Of a stretch of DNA of 64,000 nucleotides, positions 9,727 to 20,333 are shown in pieces. The position numbers and the translations under genes are program-made. The first letter of the stretch is position 1, and the number at the start of each line of letters is the position of its first letter. This stretch comes from Gossypium raimondii (taxonomy: Eukaryota; Streptophyta; Magnoliopsida; Malvales; Malvaceae), in NCBI RefSeq assembly GCF_025698545.1, contig NC_068567.1, positions 2,232,001 to 2,296,000 on the forward strand. Direction: 5' to 3'. The notes below the pieces were generated by a model, which did not search any database, had not been told where the DNA came from, and saw nothing but the letters and a program-made list of their open reading frames with translations.

Positions 9727-10586
9727 ATTTATCATTTTCAAATCAATTCACTGTTATAATAGCAGCTATAAATATTGTAACTTCTTTAATTTCTAAGTTT
9801 ATTTCTTTTTCTTTTCCATCATCTTTTGTAAAAAAAAAAATGTAAGATTGAAAAGCCGAAACAAAAACTCCTCTTTTAAGGACCCAAGAGGAGCTGGTCT
9901 GTGTAGTCTTTGAGCCCCACCTGTCAATCTCAATCTCAATCAATGCTTTCCTTTCTTGCCTCAAGCACTCACTCGTTTCATGTCCCATCCTCGTTTTCCC
10001 TTCATTAATATCACTCCACCTTCTAACTTAATAATTGATACATGATCTCAAAAAAAAAAGAAAAAAAAAAAACCCAAAGTTTGAATTCGGTCTATGAGCT
10101 TCCTAAACAAAATCAGGATATGTGATTAAGCATGGATGCTTCCATTATCATATGGATTAAGGGTGCCAGTCGGGCTTATTACGCCCCTCATCCAACTTTC
10201 ACCATTCGATATATGATTATAACCTAACCAACAACAGTCAAATGTGTTGTTGTCGTACCTCTATCCCTTCAAAAATCTCTTTACTGTTGCTACCCATGTC
10301 TTCTTTGATATATATGCATATTTTTAACCTTACTGAGCTGTGGACTTCATTTGACGTGTAACCAAGTTTTTGCTTTCTTTTCTTTCTTCTTCTTATGTTT
10401 CCTGAATTTATAAATTTTTTTCCATTGGCTTCTATTTATGTTTTTTCAAAGATTAATAATTGAATTTAATTAAAAATAATTAAATTGGTAAAATATATAA
10501 ATGTTGAGGACAAAATTCAGTATTATCCCTTTTAATACCTTTCATCGTACTAGATCAGGTATTATCGTACCATGAAACTTGAATAA
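9727..10586. other. UGT-2 3' flank
   Basis: The first part matches the flank after UGT-1 (3866-5204 without its inserts). From about 10555 it matches the flank after UGT-3 (TATTATCGTACCATGAAACTTG at both 10560 and 15625). No gene is visible. Confidence 0.65.
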
Positions 10587-10696
10587 GGGTGGGTTTGGAT
10601 GGGCGATTGGGTGCGGTGCGGTGCGTTTAGCCTACTTTTTGTCTCACACTACAGTATTGCTACAGTGGTAAACGCACCGCCCATCCAAACTCACCC
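10587..10696. mobile_element. Small PIF/Harbinger (Tourist-like) MITE, 110 bp
   Basis: Terminal inverted repeats GGGTGGGTTTGGATGGGCG and CGCCCATCCAAACTCACCC enclose a GC-rich interior (GCGGTGCGTTTA and its inverse). TAA flanks it at 10584-10586 and 10697-10699. The related flank after UGT-3 (near 15640) has no insert. A 3-bp TAA duplication with 15-20-bp inverted repeats is typical of Tourist-like MITEs. The repeats are nearly perfect, so the insertion is probably recent. Confidence 0.85.
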
Positions 10697-10699
10697 TAA

Positions 10700-10990
10700 G
10701 CCACCACACAAGTTTATGCGCATGTGGTTTTTTCTGGTTTAATTCTGCTTCTAGTCCTTATACTTTTTGAAAGTGATGGATTTAGTCCCAATACTTCAAT
10801 TTGATCACTTTTAGTCCTGAACTTTTCAAAATGTTCAATTTTAGTCCCTATATTTTTAGTCTTTTGAAATTTTTGTCCTAAACCAAATAATAGTAGTTAA
10901 ATTTGTTTGTTTAAATTCAATTACTAGCATGTAATTGTAGATTTAATATATATTATCCATTTTCTTTGCAAAGTCTGTGAAAAACAAAAA
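10700..10990. repeat. Dispersed AT-rich repeat (TTTAGTCCCTATACTTTT type)
   Basis: This segment is shared with 15725-15960 after UGT-3. It contains several copies of the phrase TTTTAGTCCCTATA or TTTAGTCC. It is a common repeat-like intergenic sequence with no coding frame. Confidence 0.6.
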
Positions 10991-11039
10991 GGATTGTTGA
11001 GAACAATCCAAACACTATCAAACACAGTTTAAAAAAAAA

Positions 11040-12230
11040 TAAAACAGAACAGCCTAACAAATACTACTAAGCAGACAAAAACACTTTAACAACAGATTTC
11101 CCCGTTGTATTCTGCTGCAGAAAATAGCAGACCATCCCAGCATCATCCATTCTGCTTCAGCAGCAAATCACCAAGCAGCTTTAAAGAAGTTTTTCCTTGA
11201 CATGCCTGCCTTTGCTAAAGTTTCCGCCATTCCACTCTTTTTTTGATTAGTGATTGCAAACTGGATTTCGGCAATATGTCTACATTCATCTTCAATTTCC
11301 GCAAACAACTTCCTTAGCGACCATTGACGAAGATTCCTATATTTCAACTAATTCAATACCGTATTCAAATCAAGCTCTATAATCAAAGGAAGTTGCACCT
11401 TATGAAACAAATTTGAAAACATCTCTATTGCTACTTTTATAGCCATCAGTACTACCATTTCCAAACCCTCCACTGCACAGTTACCTGAAAAAGAGCTGAA
11501 ACAACCCCTTTCTCGTCCCGCAACACCCCTCCGCAGCCCGCTCTTTCATCCAAAGAAACCCCAGCCACATTAAATTTCATCCAACCGCAAGGAGGTGGTT
11601 CCCTATCCATAACCCGCACATTCCCCACCCTTTTTAACCGGACTGCTCTTCCTTGGCCACCCCCACCAATCACTCTCTGTGAAAATACATTCCTCATAGA
11701 CCACTCTTGCCCATACAAACGATCTCAATTTTGTTTGGTAAATTAACAAGTCAAGTGTTGTAGCCTTACCTTCAAACACTTTCTCATTACGAGAAATCCA
11801 TCCTGACCAACATGCTGCTGATACTGCCAGTAACCATAGACTTTTTTGAATGCCAGACAAAGACACTCTCCAGCACAAGGAAAAGAATTCCTCAAAGTTT
11901 GCTACGACGTCCTTCCATCTCAACCCCCACCAGCAAAATATACACGACCAGAATCTTTTCACAAAGGAGCATTCAAAAAAAAGTGATTGGTAGATTCCGC
12001 CACTCTCTCGCACCATGGACACCCACTATCCGAAGAGTCGATAATAATTCCTCTACTAATAAAAAATTCTTTCGTTGGAACACGATTAATCGCCATCATC
12101 TATAAGAAGCTACGCTTTCTTGGTGGGACTTTCAATTTCCAGATTCTATCAAACTGAAATTCTACCGTTCCCATCCCATCACACATTCACGACATTAGTT
12201 GCACGCCCAGCTACAAACGAACCTGGCTCG
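11040..12230 (-). mobile_element. LINE (non-LTR retrotransposon) 3' remnant: zinc-binding RT tail and RNase H
   Basis: Read on the minus strand, 12190-11780 encodes the zf-RVT region typical of plant LINE-derived open frames: IWKLKVPPRKRSF, then NRVPTKEFF, GCPWCERV and FFECSFVKRFW. From about 11610 to 11160 comes an RNase H fold: PPCGWMKFNV, GCGGVLRDEKG, then LIIELD with a later MAETLAKAGM. The frame is interrupted by several stops and shifts, and the reverse transcriptase core is absent, so this is a 5'-truncated dead copy. No poly-A tail is obvious at the lower-coordinate end. It abuts the inverted UGT fragment, which is on the same strand. Confidence 0.75.
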
Positions 12231-12548
12231 GATAGCAAAAATGTAGGGAAAAAATAGTCACAGAAGACTATAGTCAAACAACGTGTATGCAAGGAAAATA
12301 CTAAACTAGAAAATTTAAAAAGAAAGAAAAGCTGAACTCAAAATGACTGAAGTTGCTGTATTATTCACACACAAAATGAAATAAACGTAGGCCTATAAAT
12401 AGCCTTTACACCATAACAAACTAACGTAAAAATGTGCAACACTATTGCACGATCATAACAAAAAATAGAGAAATAAGGAAAATAACAAACTAAGCATAGC
12501 ACAGCAAATCTAAATTTAGAAAAACTGACTTTGAATCATTCTCCAACA
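12231..12548. other. Unassigned stretch between LINE remnant and UGT fragment
   Basis: AT-rich sequence without a convincing frame, including TAGGCCTATAAATAGCC near 12390. It could be part of the inserted element or of an LTR. I see nothing firm. Confidence 0.4.
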
Positions 12549-12962
12549 TCGAAAATGGTGGAGGGTTGAATCCAGAGTAAAGTTGACGGGATGTGATGTT
12601 TACGCGCCACCTCCGTAGCCCAATGAAGGAGCAAATAGTAGACAATGCAAGTGATGGGTTTACCTTCGTTTTCACTACTTGTTATAAACTCAGAGATGGC
12701 ATCTCTGCCTCGTCTCTTGAATTCAGACATGTAATTGTCTGTGTCATTGCCGGGTTTAATTTCGTCGTCATAGCTATCCGAAAAAGGTAAAAACGATAGG
12801 CCTTCAGCAGTGGGGGACTTTGGTCATGCGACTGCTGGCGGAGATGCTGGTGATGAAAGTTACACGTACGTCGATAGGTACAAGATGCTTGGCGAATTGT
12901 AAGGTCGGGTTTATGTGGCCTTGTGCAGGATAGGTCACTACGATGAAATGAGGCTGTGGCAT
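12549..12962 (-). pseudogene. UGT N-terminal fragment, inverted
   Basis: The minus strand from the ATG at 12962 reads like the start of the UGT array genes: [19 protein letters not shown], later EFITSSENEGKP and TEVARKHHIP, up to WIQPSTIFD, where homology stops near 12549 (about residue 140 of 469). The sequence is more diverged than the other copies and is frameshifted internally between about 12780 and 12830. It has no PSPG box, so it cannot make an active enzyme. It is the only UGT copy on the minus strand. Its break point faces the LINE remnant, which suggests that insertion or rearrangement removed the 3' part. Confidence 0.85.
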
Positions 12963-13014
12963 GATGGTGACGGCGGCGCGTGTTGGCGCGTAATTCGTGA
13001 AGGAAATTAATGGG

Positions 13015-13053
13015 TTTTTATAGTGAAGAGAGGCATTGATAGAAGGTGACGTT
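13015..13053 (-). promoter_or_regulatory. Promoter of the inverted UGT fragment (TATA and TGACG intact)
   Basis: On the minus strand TATAAAAA lies at 13022-13015 and AACGTCAC (TGACG) at 13053-13046. These are the same elements as in the array promoters, but the TATA box is only about 60 bp from the ATG because part of the leader is missing. A promoter driving a dead fragment could produce RNA antisense to none of the + strand genes but homologous to all of them. Confidence 0.55.
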
Positions 13054-13099
13054 TGAGCTGACGAATTTCAAAGATTCCTAAACCTTGTTGGACTTATCT

Positions 13100-13620
13100 A
13101 GTGTTTTTTCAATGCTTAGGTTGCAGCTTGATGCATGATGCTGTTAGAGACAGTTTCATACTACACGACTCTTGGGGGTTTGAATTTAATTCACGAATTA
13201 TAATTTAGGTTAAACTAAACCCCAACACTAAACTAGTCAGTTTATATTTGGTTAAACTACCTACCAAGTTATCCATCTATGCCTAAACTTTCAAAATGGT
13301 CATTCAACTAATTGGGTTTCAGTTTTTTATCCATTTCCCTTAAGCATAGATAAATGCCTTACCTTTGCATACTTGGTAGGGTTAATTTTTAAAAATTATG
13401 ACTAAATTGATACAATATGTAAAATTTGAGGAAAAAAATTGTTATTATCCTAATATTTAAACAGTCACTTCAACTTTCTATCAAACACTTAATGGAAATG
13501 GACCAAAAAATAAATCAGAATAGTTAGGTGACCATTTTGAAAGTTTTAAAAGTTGAGTGATAAAAAAAAAACTTAAACATGTTTAATAGTATTAATGTGT
13601 CGAACAATTAAAGTATCCAC
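13100..13620. repeat. Inverted-repeat (MITE-like) sequence within intergenic DNA
   Basis: The phrase ACTTTCAAAATGGTCA near 13288 returns inverted near 13530 (TGACCATTTTGAAAGT). GGTTTCAGTTTTTTATCCATTTCC is answered by GGAAATGGACCAAAAAATAA. Inner arms around ACCAAGTT and ACTTGGTAGG also pair. I read a fold-back MITE of about 280 bp at 13283-13560. No clear target duplication could be set. Confidence 0.5.
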
Positions 13621-14034
13621 TTGTCATTGTTTTCTTGAATATTGTGTATATCATATATAATAAAGGATTGTATAACGCTATTTGTCATTTTACATCATAC
13701 CTTTTCTTCTCCAATAAGAGAATGATAAATTAAATTTTTCTCTTAAAAATTCAAATTCAAATAAAATGTAATATAAAATCATAATTTCATATAATCACAG
13801 TTTCATACAATATTTTCTCTTAGAATATATATTTATAATGTATATATATATTCCATTTTTCAATTGTTTCTAACTTTGTTCTTTTAGTTTGTCACAGACA
13901 AAAATTTTGACTTCGATATTATTAATAAAAAATTATTATTGTCCTTGTAGCGGAAGAATGTGTGTGACAACGTGATAAGTATTTTTCCAAACAAAATCCA
14001 AAAGGATTTAGGGATCTTCAAATTCGTCAGCCCA
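13621..14034. other. UGT-3 upstream region
   Basis: AT-rich sequence with the shared upstream motif CAATTGTTTCTAACTTTG and GTGTGTGACAACGTGATA near 13960. No gene is visible. Confidence 0.55.
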
Positions 14035-14074
14035 AACGTCACCTTTTTTCAGTGCCTCTCATCACTTATAAAAA
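14035..14074 (+). promoter_or_regulatory. UGT-3 core promoter: TGACG element and TATA box both intact
   Basis: AACGTCAC lies at 14035-14042 and TATAAAAA at 14067-14074, 94 bp before the ATG. A start site about 30 bp after the TATA box would give a leader of roughly 60 bases, so open frames further upstream are not in the transcript. This is the only array copy on the + strand that keeps both elements. Confidence 0.65.
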
Positions 14075-14160
14075 CACTTTGATTTCCTTTCTTAGTTACT
14101 CCAAATCCGACGTTCGTAAAAAAAGACCAGGTGAACTACCTACGTGCCGCCGTCACCACC

Positions 14161-15570
14161 ATGTCACAGCCTCATTTCCTCCTAGTGACCTTCCCTGCAC
14201 AAGGCCACATAAACCCAACCTTACAATTTGCCAAGCATCTTATACGTATTGGCGTACGTGTAACTTTCATCACCTGCATCTCCGCTCACCGCCGCATGAC
14301 CAAAGTCCCCACTGCTCAAGGCCTAACGTTTTTACCGTTTTCCGATGGCTACGACGACGGTTTTCAACCCGGTGATGACATAGAACATTACCTATCTGAA
14401 TTGAGGCGACGAGGCAAAGAAGCCATCTCCGAGTTCATAACAAGCAGTGAAAACGAAGGCAAACCCGTCACTTGCATTGTCTACACCCTGTTCATCCATT
14501 GGGCCTCGGAGGTGGCGCGTAAACATCACATCCCGACAGCTTTACTTTGGATTCAACCCGCCACCGTTTTCGACATCTATTATTTTTACTTCAACGGATA
14601 CGAATCCACCATTAAAGCTCCAGTTGATGAAACAAACCCAAAGCGTTCAATAAAATTACCAGGTCTGCCGCTACTCGCCACCCGCGACCTTCCGTCGTTC
14701 GTCACCGCTTCAAACGTTTACCGTTGGGCACTGTCGTTGTTCAAAGAACAAATGGATGTCCTCGCTGATGAATCCCACCCCAAAATCCTTGTTAACACAT
14801 TCGATGCTTTGGAACACGAAGCATTAAACGCCATTGAAAATTTCAACATGGTAGGCATCGGACCTTTAATCCCATCTTCTTTCTTGAACTCAAATGACTC
14901 CTTGGATAATTCCTTGAGAACCGATCTTTTTCAATCCGATTCAAAAGATTACATCCAATGGTTAGACTCCAAACCAAAATCGGCCGTCGTTTACGTTTCC
15001 TTCGGGAGCTATGCTGTGTTAACGAAGCGACAAGTGGAGGAAATCGCTCGAGCTTTAATATCCAGCCGGCGACCCTTTTTATGGGTGGTGAGGAACCGGA
15101 CAAATGGAGGCGAAGAAGAGAAAGAAGAAGATAAACTGACTTGCAGGGAAGAATTGGAACAGTTTGGGATGGTGGTTCCATGGTGTTCGCAAGTGGAAGT
15201 ATTGTTTCATCCATCGTTGGGTTGCTTCGTGACGCATTGTGGGTGGAACTCGACATTGGAGAGCATGGCGGCCGGTGTACCGGTGGTGGCTTTCCCTCAA
15301 TGGACGGATCAAAGGACTAATGCGAAGCTGATTGAAGATGTGTGGGGGAATGGGGTGAGAGTGAGTGCTAATGAAGAAGGGATGGTGGAACGTGATGAGA
15401 TCGTTAGGTGCTTGGATTTGGTGATGGGGGATGATAAGAAAGGGATGGAAGTGAAGAAAAATGTAGAGAAATGGAAAGGGTTAGCCAGTGAAGCCGCCAT
15501 GGAAGGCGGCTCCTTGGATATGAAGCTTAAAGCTTTTGTGGATGATATTGCTGAAGGATATCGTAAGTAA
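14161..15570 (+). CDS. UGT-3: UDP-glycosyltransferase, UGT75 type (full length, best preserved)
   Basis: A 469-residue single-exon UDP-glucosyltransferase. PAQGHINP holds His16; the PSPG box at residues 341-384 runs from WCSQVEVLFHP through HCGWNSTLESMAAG to QWTDQ. Just after the box it reads RTNAK where UGT-1 has GTNAK, a Gly to Arg change in a region that is usually tightly kept. It also has SYAVLTKR where the other copies have SI(T/A)VLTKQ or, in UGT-6, SIAVLTEQ, before the donor domain. The C-terminus DDIAEGYRK resembles UGT-6 (DDIAEGCRK), in agreement with the block duplication that links 14-18 kb with 27-31 kb. With an intact promoter and frame, it is the copy most likely to be expressed. 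Confidence 0.93.
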   Translation: MSQPHFLLVTFPAQGHINPTLQFAKHLIRIGVRVTFITCISAHRRMTKVPTAQGLTFLPFSDGYDDGFQPGDDIEHYLSELRRRGKEAISEFITSSENEGKPVTCIVYTLFIHWASEVARKHHIPTALLWIQPATVFDIYYFYFNGYESTIKAPVDETNPKRSIKLPGLPLLATRDLPSFVTASNVYRWALSLFKEQMDVLADESHPKILVNTFDALEHEALNAIENFNMVGIGPLIPSSFLNSNDSLDNSLRTDLFQSDSKDYIQWLDSKPKSAVVYVSFGSYAVLTKRQVEEIARALISSRRPFLWVVRNRTNGGEEEKEEDKLTCREELEQFGMVVPWCSQVEVLFHPSLGCFVTHCGWNSTLESMAAGVPVVAFPQWTDQRTNAKLIEDVWGNGVRVSANEEGMVERDEIVRCLDLVMGDDKKGMEVKKNVEKWKGLASEAAMEGGSLDMKLKAFVDDIAEGYRK

Positions 15571-16680
15571 CATTACCACTTTCAAATCAATTCACTGTTT
15601 CAATAGTAGTTATTTAAACAGTTATTATCGTACCATGAAACTTGATTAGGTTTTGCCTTGTAGTAAACATGCGAATGACGACCCACCACACAAGATTATG
15701 CAGATATGGTTTTTTTTTTTTTTTGTTTAATTTTGCTACTAGTCTCTGTACTTTATATGAAAGTTATGGATTTAGTTTCAATACTTTAATTTGACCATTT
15801 TTAGTCCTGTACTTTTTAAAATGTTCAATTTTAGTCCCTATACTTTTAGTCTTTTGAAATTTTAGTCTTGAACCAAATAATAGTAGTTAAATTTTTTGTT
15901 TAAATTCAATTACTAGTCATGTCCTATGTGTACAATTATAGATTTAATAAATATATTTCCCAATTGAAACATTTTAAGTCCCTATTTTTTCAATTCTAAA
16001 ATTTCCGTCTAAACACAAATGATAGTCACTAATCCATTAACTAAAATTTCAGTAAGTAATATGTGAAAATATCAAACTGAAATGCCATTACACATATGAT
16101 AATATGTTTGTTGCATCAAATTTTGAAAATAACAGAATTTAATAAATTTAACAATTATTGTTTAGTGAAGGCTGAAATTTTAAAATTTAAAAAGTAAGAG
16201 AATTAAAATGACCAAATTAAAGTATAAGTATTAAATCTACAACTTTTGTAAAGTAAGAATAATAATAAAATTTAAACTTGTTTTTTCTTGAAAGAAATTG
16301 AAAGTATAATATGTGATAGGGATGGGAGAATATGAATGGTGTGATAGATTTTGAATGTAGGAAACAAAGTATCATTTTATCAGTTTAATATGTATAACTA
16401 TTTAAATATGTAGAAATGTGAAAATGTATTATAGAAAAGCCTTTATGTTTAATTTTTTTAATTTTATGTATCTAAAATTATTAGTAAATTTATGTTTTGA
16501 TTACTCAACCTCAAAAAGTTACAAAATGGTCATGAGTTATTAGAAAATTTTCATTTCAATTGTTCAACTATTCAAAAATTTTTTTGTTTAAGTTATTACG
16601 CTGTTAAGTTCTTTCTAAGTTCAATTAATGAGCTCCAACCGATGATTTAACAATCGTATGGTGGATTAGTACTCATCGAC
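15571..16680. other. Flank between UGT-3 and the UGT 3' fragment
   Basis: AT-rich sequence. The section 15880-16680 matches 28430-29285 downstream of UGT-6, including the last bases before the pseudogene fragment. It includes the TTTAGTCCCTATACTTTT repeat near 15830, also seen after UGT-2. No gene. Confidence 0.6.
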
Positions 16681-17189
16681 TAGTAGAGGAAATCGCTTGA
16701 GATTTATTATCCAGCCGGCAACCATTTTCATGGGTGGTGAGGAACTGGAAAGATGGAGGCTACGAAGAGAGAGAAAAAGATAAACTGACTTTCAGGGAAG
16801 AATTGGAACAGTTAGGGATGGTGGTTCCATGGTGTTCGCAAGTGGAAGTATTGTCTCATCGTCGTTGTGTTGCTTCGTGACGCAATGTGGGTGAAACTCG
16901 ACGTTGGAGAGCATGGTGGACAGTGTATCAAGGGACTAATGCGAAGCTGATTGAAGATGTGGGGGGAATGGGGGTGAGAGTGAGTGCTAATGAAGAAGGG
17001 ATCATGGAACGTGATGAGATTGTTAGGTGCTTGGGTTTGGTGATGGGGGATGGGGAGAAAGGGATGCAAGTGAAGAAGAATGTTGAGAAATGGAAAGGGT
17101 TAGCGGGGGAGGCCGCCATGGAAGGTGGTTCCTTGGATATCAACCTTAAAGTTTTTGTGGATGATGTTGCTCAAGGTTGTTGCAAGTAA
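16681..17189 (+). pseudogene. UGT 3'-terminal fragment 1
   Basis: Homology to the array genes begins abruptly at GTAGAGGAAATCGCTTGAG (VEEIARAL region, about residue 290) and continues to the normal stop. It includes a remnant of the PSPG box with losses (for example around 16860-16930), so the frame is broken. The last part, 16930-17189, is open and ends with a normal-looking DDVAQGCCK. The break-in point is identical to that of fragment 2 at 29286, so the truncation happened before the block was duplicated. It cannot encode an enzyme. Confidence 0.88.
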
Positions 17190-17938
17190 ATTTATCTTTT
17201 CATATAATTATCTACATTTATATCTTGAATTCTTAAATCAAGAAATAATATGTTTAAAAACGATCAAATTCCTCTTGTTGTAATAATAAAAATATCAAAT
17301 GATCTAAAATTCGATGGAATGTTACAAATAAATTTCTAATTTATGTTTGTATTAAATTTACGCTTAAATTAATTTTGGCCTATGGTGTAAGTTTTTTAAA
17401 AATAATTTTAATGGTCAAATTTAATTAATAACACCATCAATTGGATTTTAAATTTTAAGTCAAACAAGAGACTAAAGTTTAAAATTAAAAGTAGCGGATT
17501 AAATTTTAAAAAAATTGCAAAAGAGTACAAGAATTGGGGTATACTTAGAAAAATATTAAAATTTTCTTTTCTCCTCTAATAGTAGAATCTAAAGTTACGC
17601 ACATTTATAAAAATTAAAAAGAGTTAATTGTCCAAGATAAATATTAAATAATAATATTTACAGACTCGAGTACATGAAATTTATTGTTGGTCATTGAATT
17701 TATCATTTAACAATTACTTTTGTTTTGGCTATTGAGAAAATTTTCTAGCCCTTATAATGTATATATATATATATCTCCATATTATTGGATGTGTTACTTT
17801 TTATTAAATTAGATTGCCTAAGGTTGCTTATTGCGATTATGGTAATTTGCTGCATCATCCCCTGACTAATTCTTCTCATTTCTAGTGTTAGCATTCTTCT
17901 GCTTAAAATCTGGGTCTCATGTTGCTTTTTGAGCATCA
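17190..17938. other. Duplicated spacer between UGT 3' end and peptide gene
   Basis: This is collinear with 23130-23890 after UGT-5 and 29822-30557 after fragment 2. There is a short TA repeat near 17760. On the minus strand it would be the 3' region of the small peptide gene. No independent gene is supported. Confidence 0.65.
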
Positions 17939-18139
17939 CTATACCATTCTCCTCTTTAACCCGCCGAAAAATCCAGTAGGAGCTTCTGCTTTCGATTCTG
18001 GAGAAGTTGGCTCCCTCAAAAGTACCCTATCGGCTTCAGGAGATGCTGTCTCATCAAAAGCCTTCTCCTCTTGCCCTATTACGGATTGGATTGAGAGCAC
18101 TAAAGCCAATGAGAACACAACCAAAAAAAACTTTTGCAA
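17939..18139 (-). pseudogene. Small secreted peptide copy A (start codon lost)
   Basis: The frame encodes about 66 residues. It has a hydrophobic leader (FFLVVFSLALVLSIQSVIGQ), an acidic middle (EEKAFDETASPEADRVLL) and a basic C-terminal end, EAPTGFFGGLKRRMV. I do not recognise the family. The leader looks like a signal peptide cleaved near GQ, so the mature part would be about 44 residues and secreted. At the place where copies C and D have ATG, this copy has ATT, followed by one extra T in the T-run; the frame as read begins at TTG and a stop lies just upstream. Either it is dead or it uses a non-AUG start. A W-box core (TTGACT) lies about 125 bp upstream. Confidence 0.6.
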
Positions 18140-18811
18140 TCCTTTTTATTTTCTAAAAAGGTTAAGAAATAAGTAAAGATATATTTTTATTGATGCTTAA
18201 GGATGAAGATGAGACAAAATTTAAAGATATTAAAATGAGACATTTTGGGCGAATTTAGGGGTCGTTGACTAGTCCAGTGCCTAATAGCCATACACGACAA
18301 AAATACATATAACTTCTCTCCACATTTTCAATGGTGAAGTTTATCACTATTATTGGCGAGTTCAATTTACTTCACTTTGTTTCACTTGAAGACATTGTGG
18401 GTGATCATTAATCTGTTTTAAAATCATTCTGACCTTCTCTGTTTGCATCATCTGCACCAATAAAAAACACTCCTTCGCCTTTTATAGGTCAATTTTTTTC
18501 ATGAAGCAACTTTGAACGTTACTAATTTGTGGACCAAAATCTAAATAGCTTTCTTCTTCTATAATGAATATTGACTGTTAAAAATGATGTTCTTCTACTT
18601 GTCTATAGGTATCGATCATATATAGTACTGATTGCCAAATCATCACTTAGAGCTTGCTACCTAGACTTTTCAAAAAAAAAAAGTCAAATGACTAGGCTCT
18701 TTCTTGACATTTTTAAGACCCTAGGCGGAACAATAAATTGGGGCCCCTTTTAAAAAAATTAAAAAAATGTTATGCAACAAATAAAAAAAATTGAGGCCAT
18801 TTTTTGATCCG
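18140..18811. other. Peptide gene A upstream region and dispersed repeat
   Basis: It is homologous to 30765-31440 upstream of peptide C. TTGACT at 18265-18270 is the conserved W-box core. Near 18720-18800 a dispersed repeat occurs (CCTAGGCGGAACAATAAATTGGGGCCCC), also present at 31360, 45870, 56800 and 61685. The homology then breaks off into peptide copy A2. Confidence 0.6.
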
Positions 18812-18965
18812 GTAAGAGCTTCTACTTTCGATTCTGGAGAAGCTGCCACCTTTGAACTCAAAAGTACCCTGTCAGCTTCCAAAGATGCTGCCTCATCAAA
18901 AGCCTTCTCCTCTTGTCCTACTACAAATTAGATTGAGAGCACCAAAGCCATTGAGAACACAACCA
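18812..18965 (-). pseudogene. Small secreted peptide copy A2 (5' part, broken)
   Basis: A second copy of the peptide coding sequence lies 0.7 kb from copy A, in the same orientation. The leader part is recognisable (KVFLVVFSMALVLSI) but is followed by a TAA stop where the others have CAA or CAG. The start position reads ATT and the C-terminal motif is cut off at the lower-coordinate end. Its upstream flank (18966-19480) matches that of copy B (24083-24590), so it came from a B-type block by unequal exchange. Confidence 0.7.
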
Positions 18966-20333
18966 AAAAAACCTTCACAATCTTTTTTATTTTCTAAAAT
19001 GGTTAAGAAAAAAAAGTAAACATATATTTTTATTTATGCTTAAGGTTGAAAATGAGACGAAATTTAAAGAGTTTAAAATGAGATATTTTGGGCGAATTTA
19101 GGGGTGGTTGACTAGTCTAGTGCCTAATAACCATACACGACAAAAATACATATAACTGTTCTCCACATTTTCAATGGTCATGTTTGTCACAATTATTGGT
19201 GGTTTAAATTTACTTCTTTTTGTTTCACTTGAATACGTTGCGGGTGATCGTTTCAATTTTTTTATTTTATAATTTTCACATATTTTTTCATTTATTTAAA
19301 ATTTCAACCAAACAAATTTTCTGAATTTTTTTCTACTTTTAGAAAAACAAAAAAAAAGAAATCTTTAATTTTTGAAACTAAATATACCCTAAACCTTTGC
19401 CTCCGACTCATAAGATATTAAGAATAAGGTAATTATTTGGTACACACGAAATGTAAGTTTTTATTCCACATATGAAGTTGGGATTTTGCCTCTTATCATA
19501 TATATATATATATATATAATTTTTGAATATAAATTAAATAATAAATAATAAAATCTCAATTATATTTATGAAATAAAAACCTTTCACTGTCACACCGAAC
19601 ATTTCCCCTCGTGATATCACAGTAGTCTTTGTAATCATACTGACAATCATAATGACAAAAGAAAGAAAAAGCTATGCGATATGATATTCACTAGCTTGGA
19701 AGAAATCGAATTCATAAAAAATCCTACAAACTTAATAGGTGTTTTTTTCAAGCAAGAATAATAAATTTAGGGTCGAAATTAAATAGTAATTTTTATGATA
19801 ATAAAAATGTAAATTTTAAAAGATTAAATCAAAATTTTATCATTTTAGAAAAGTTATCTTTTACTAATTTAAAATTTTAAAAATTTCTAAAAGGTCTAAA
19901 AATAAATGATAGTAAAATAATTCTAAAATCTGTCATATGCGCCAACTTGAGTTCTTGCGTCAAATATTTCGTGCTATCTACATATCCGCTCATTTCTCGA
20001 CACATTGCATAATAATTATAACTACTTAGAACATGATTAAATGCCAAATTAGATAAAATTCATGTCAAAAATAATCAAAATAAATAATAAAAATATATCG
20101 ATTAGCTGCATTATCAATGTGTAAACCTAATTTAATGTCAAACTTAAAAGTTAAAAATTTTCTTATATATAATGGTCAAACTAAATTATTGTTAAATATT
20201 ATAAATATTGATAATTAATAATAGTGTCCACACATGATTTTAATATTAATGGTCATAATGTGTCAAACAATTAAAATATTGACTTGTAAGATTGTTTCCT
20301 TAAATATTGTATATATTCGAGTTTTGCTATTGT
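18966..20333. other. Peptide A2 upstream flank and AT-rich intergenic DNA
   Basis: 18966-19480 matches 24083-24590, including TTGACT at 19108-19113. A TA microsatellite follows near 19498-19519. The part up to 20330 is AT-rich and partly shared with 24640-25100. No gene is visible. Confidence 0.6.

Noticed and set aside
11812-12105. Plus-strand frame of 97 codons within the LINE remnant
   Set aside because: It is the reverse complement of the zinc-binding RT region, which has clear family motifs on the minus strand.
17745-17939. Minus-strand frame directly after peptide copy A, as a possible second exon
   Set aside because: Copy A has GTATAG at the boundary, which could be a donor, but copy C has GCATAA there, so a conserved splice is unlikely; the downstream frame has no protein-like features.
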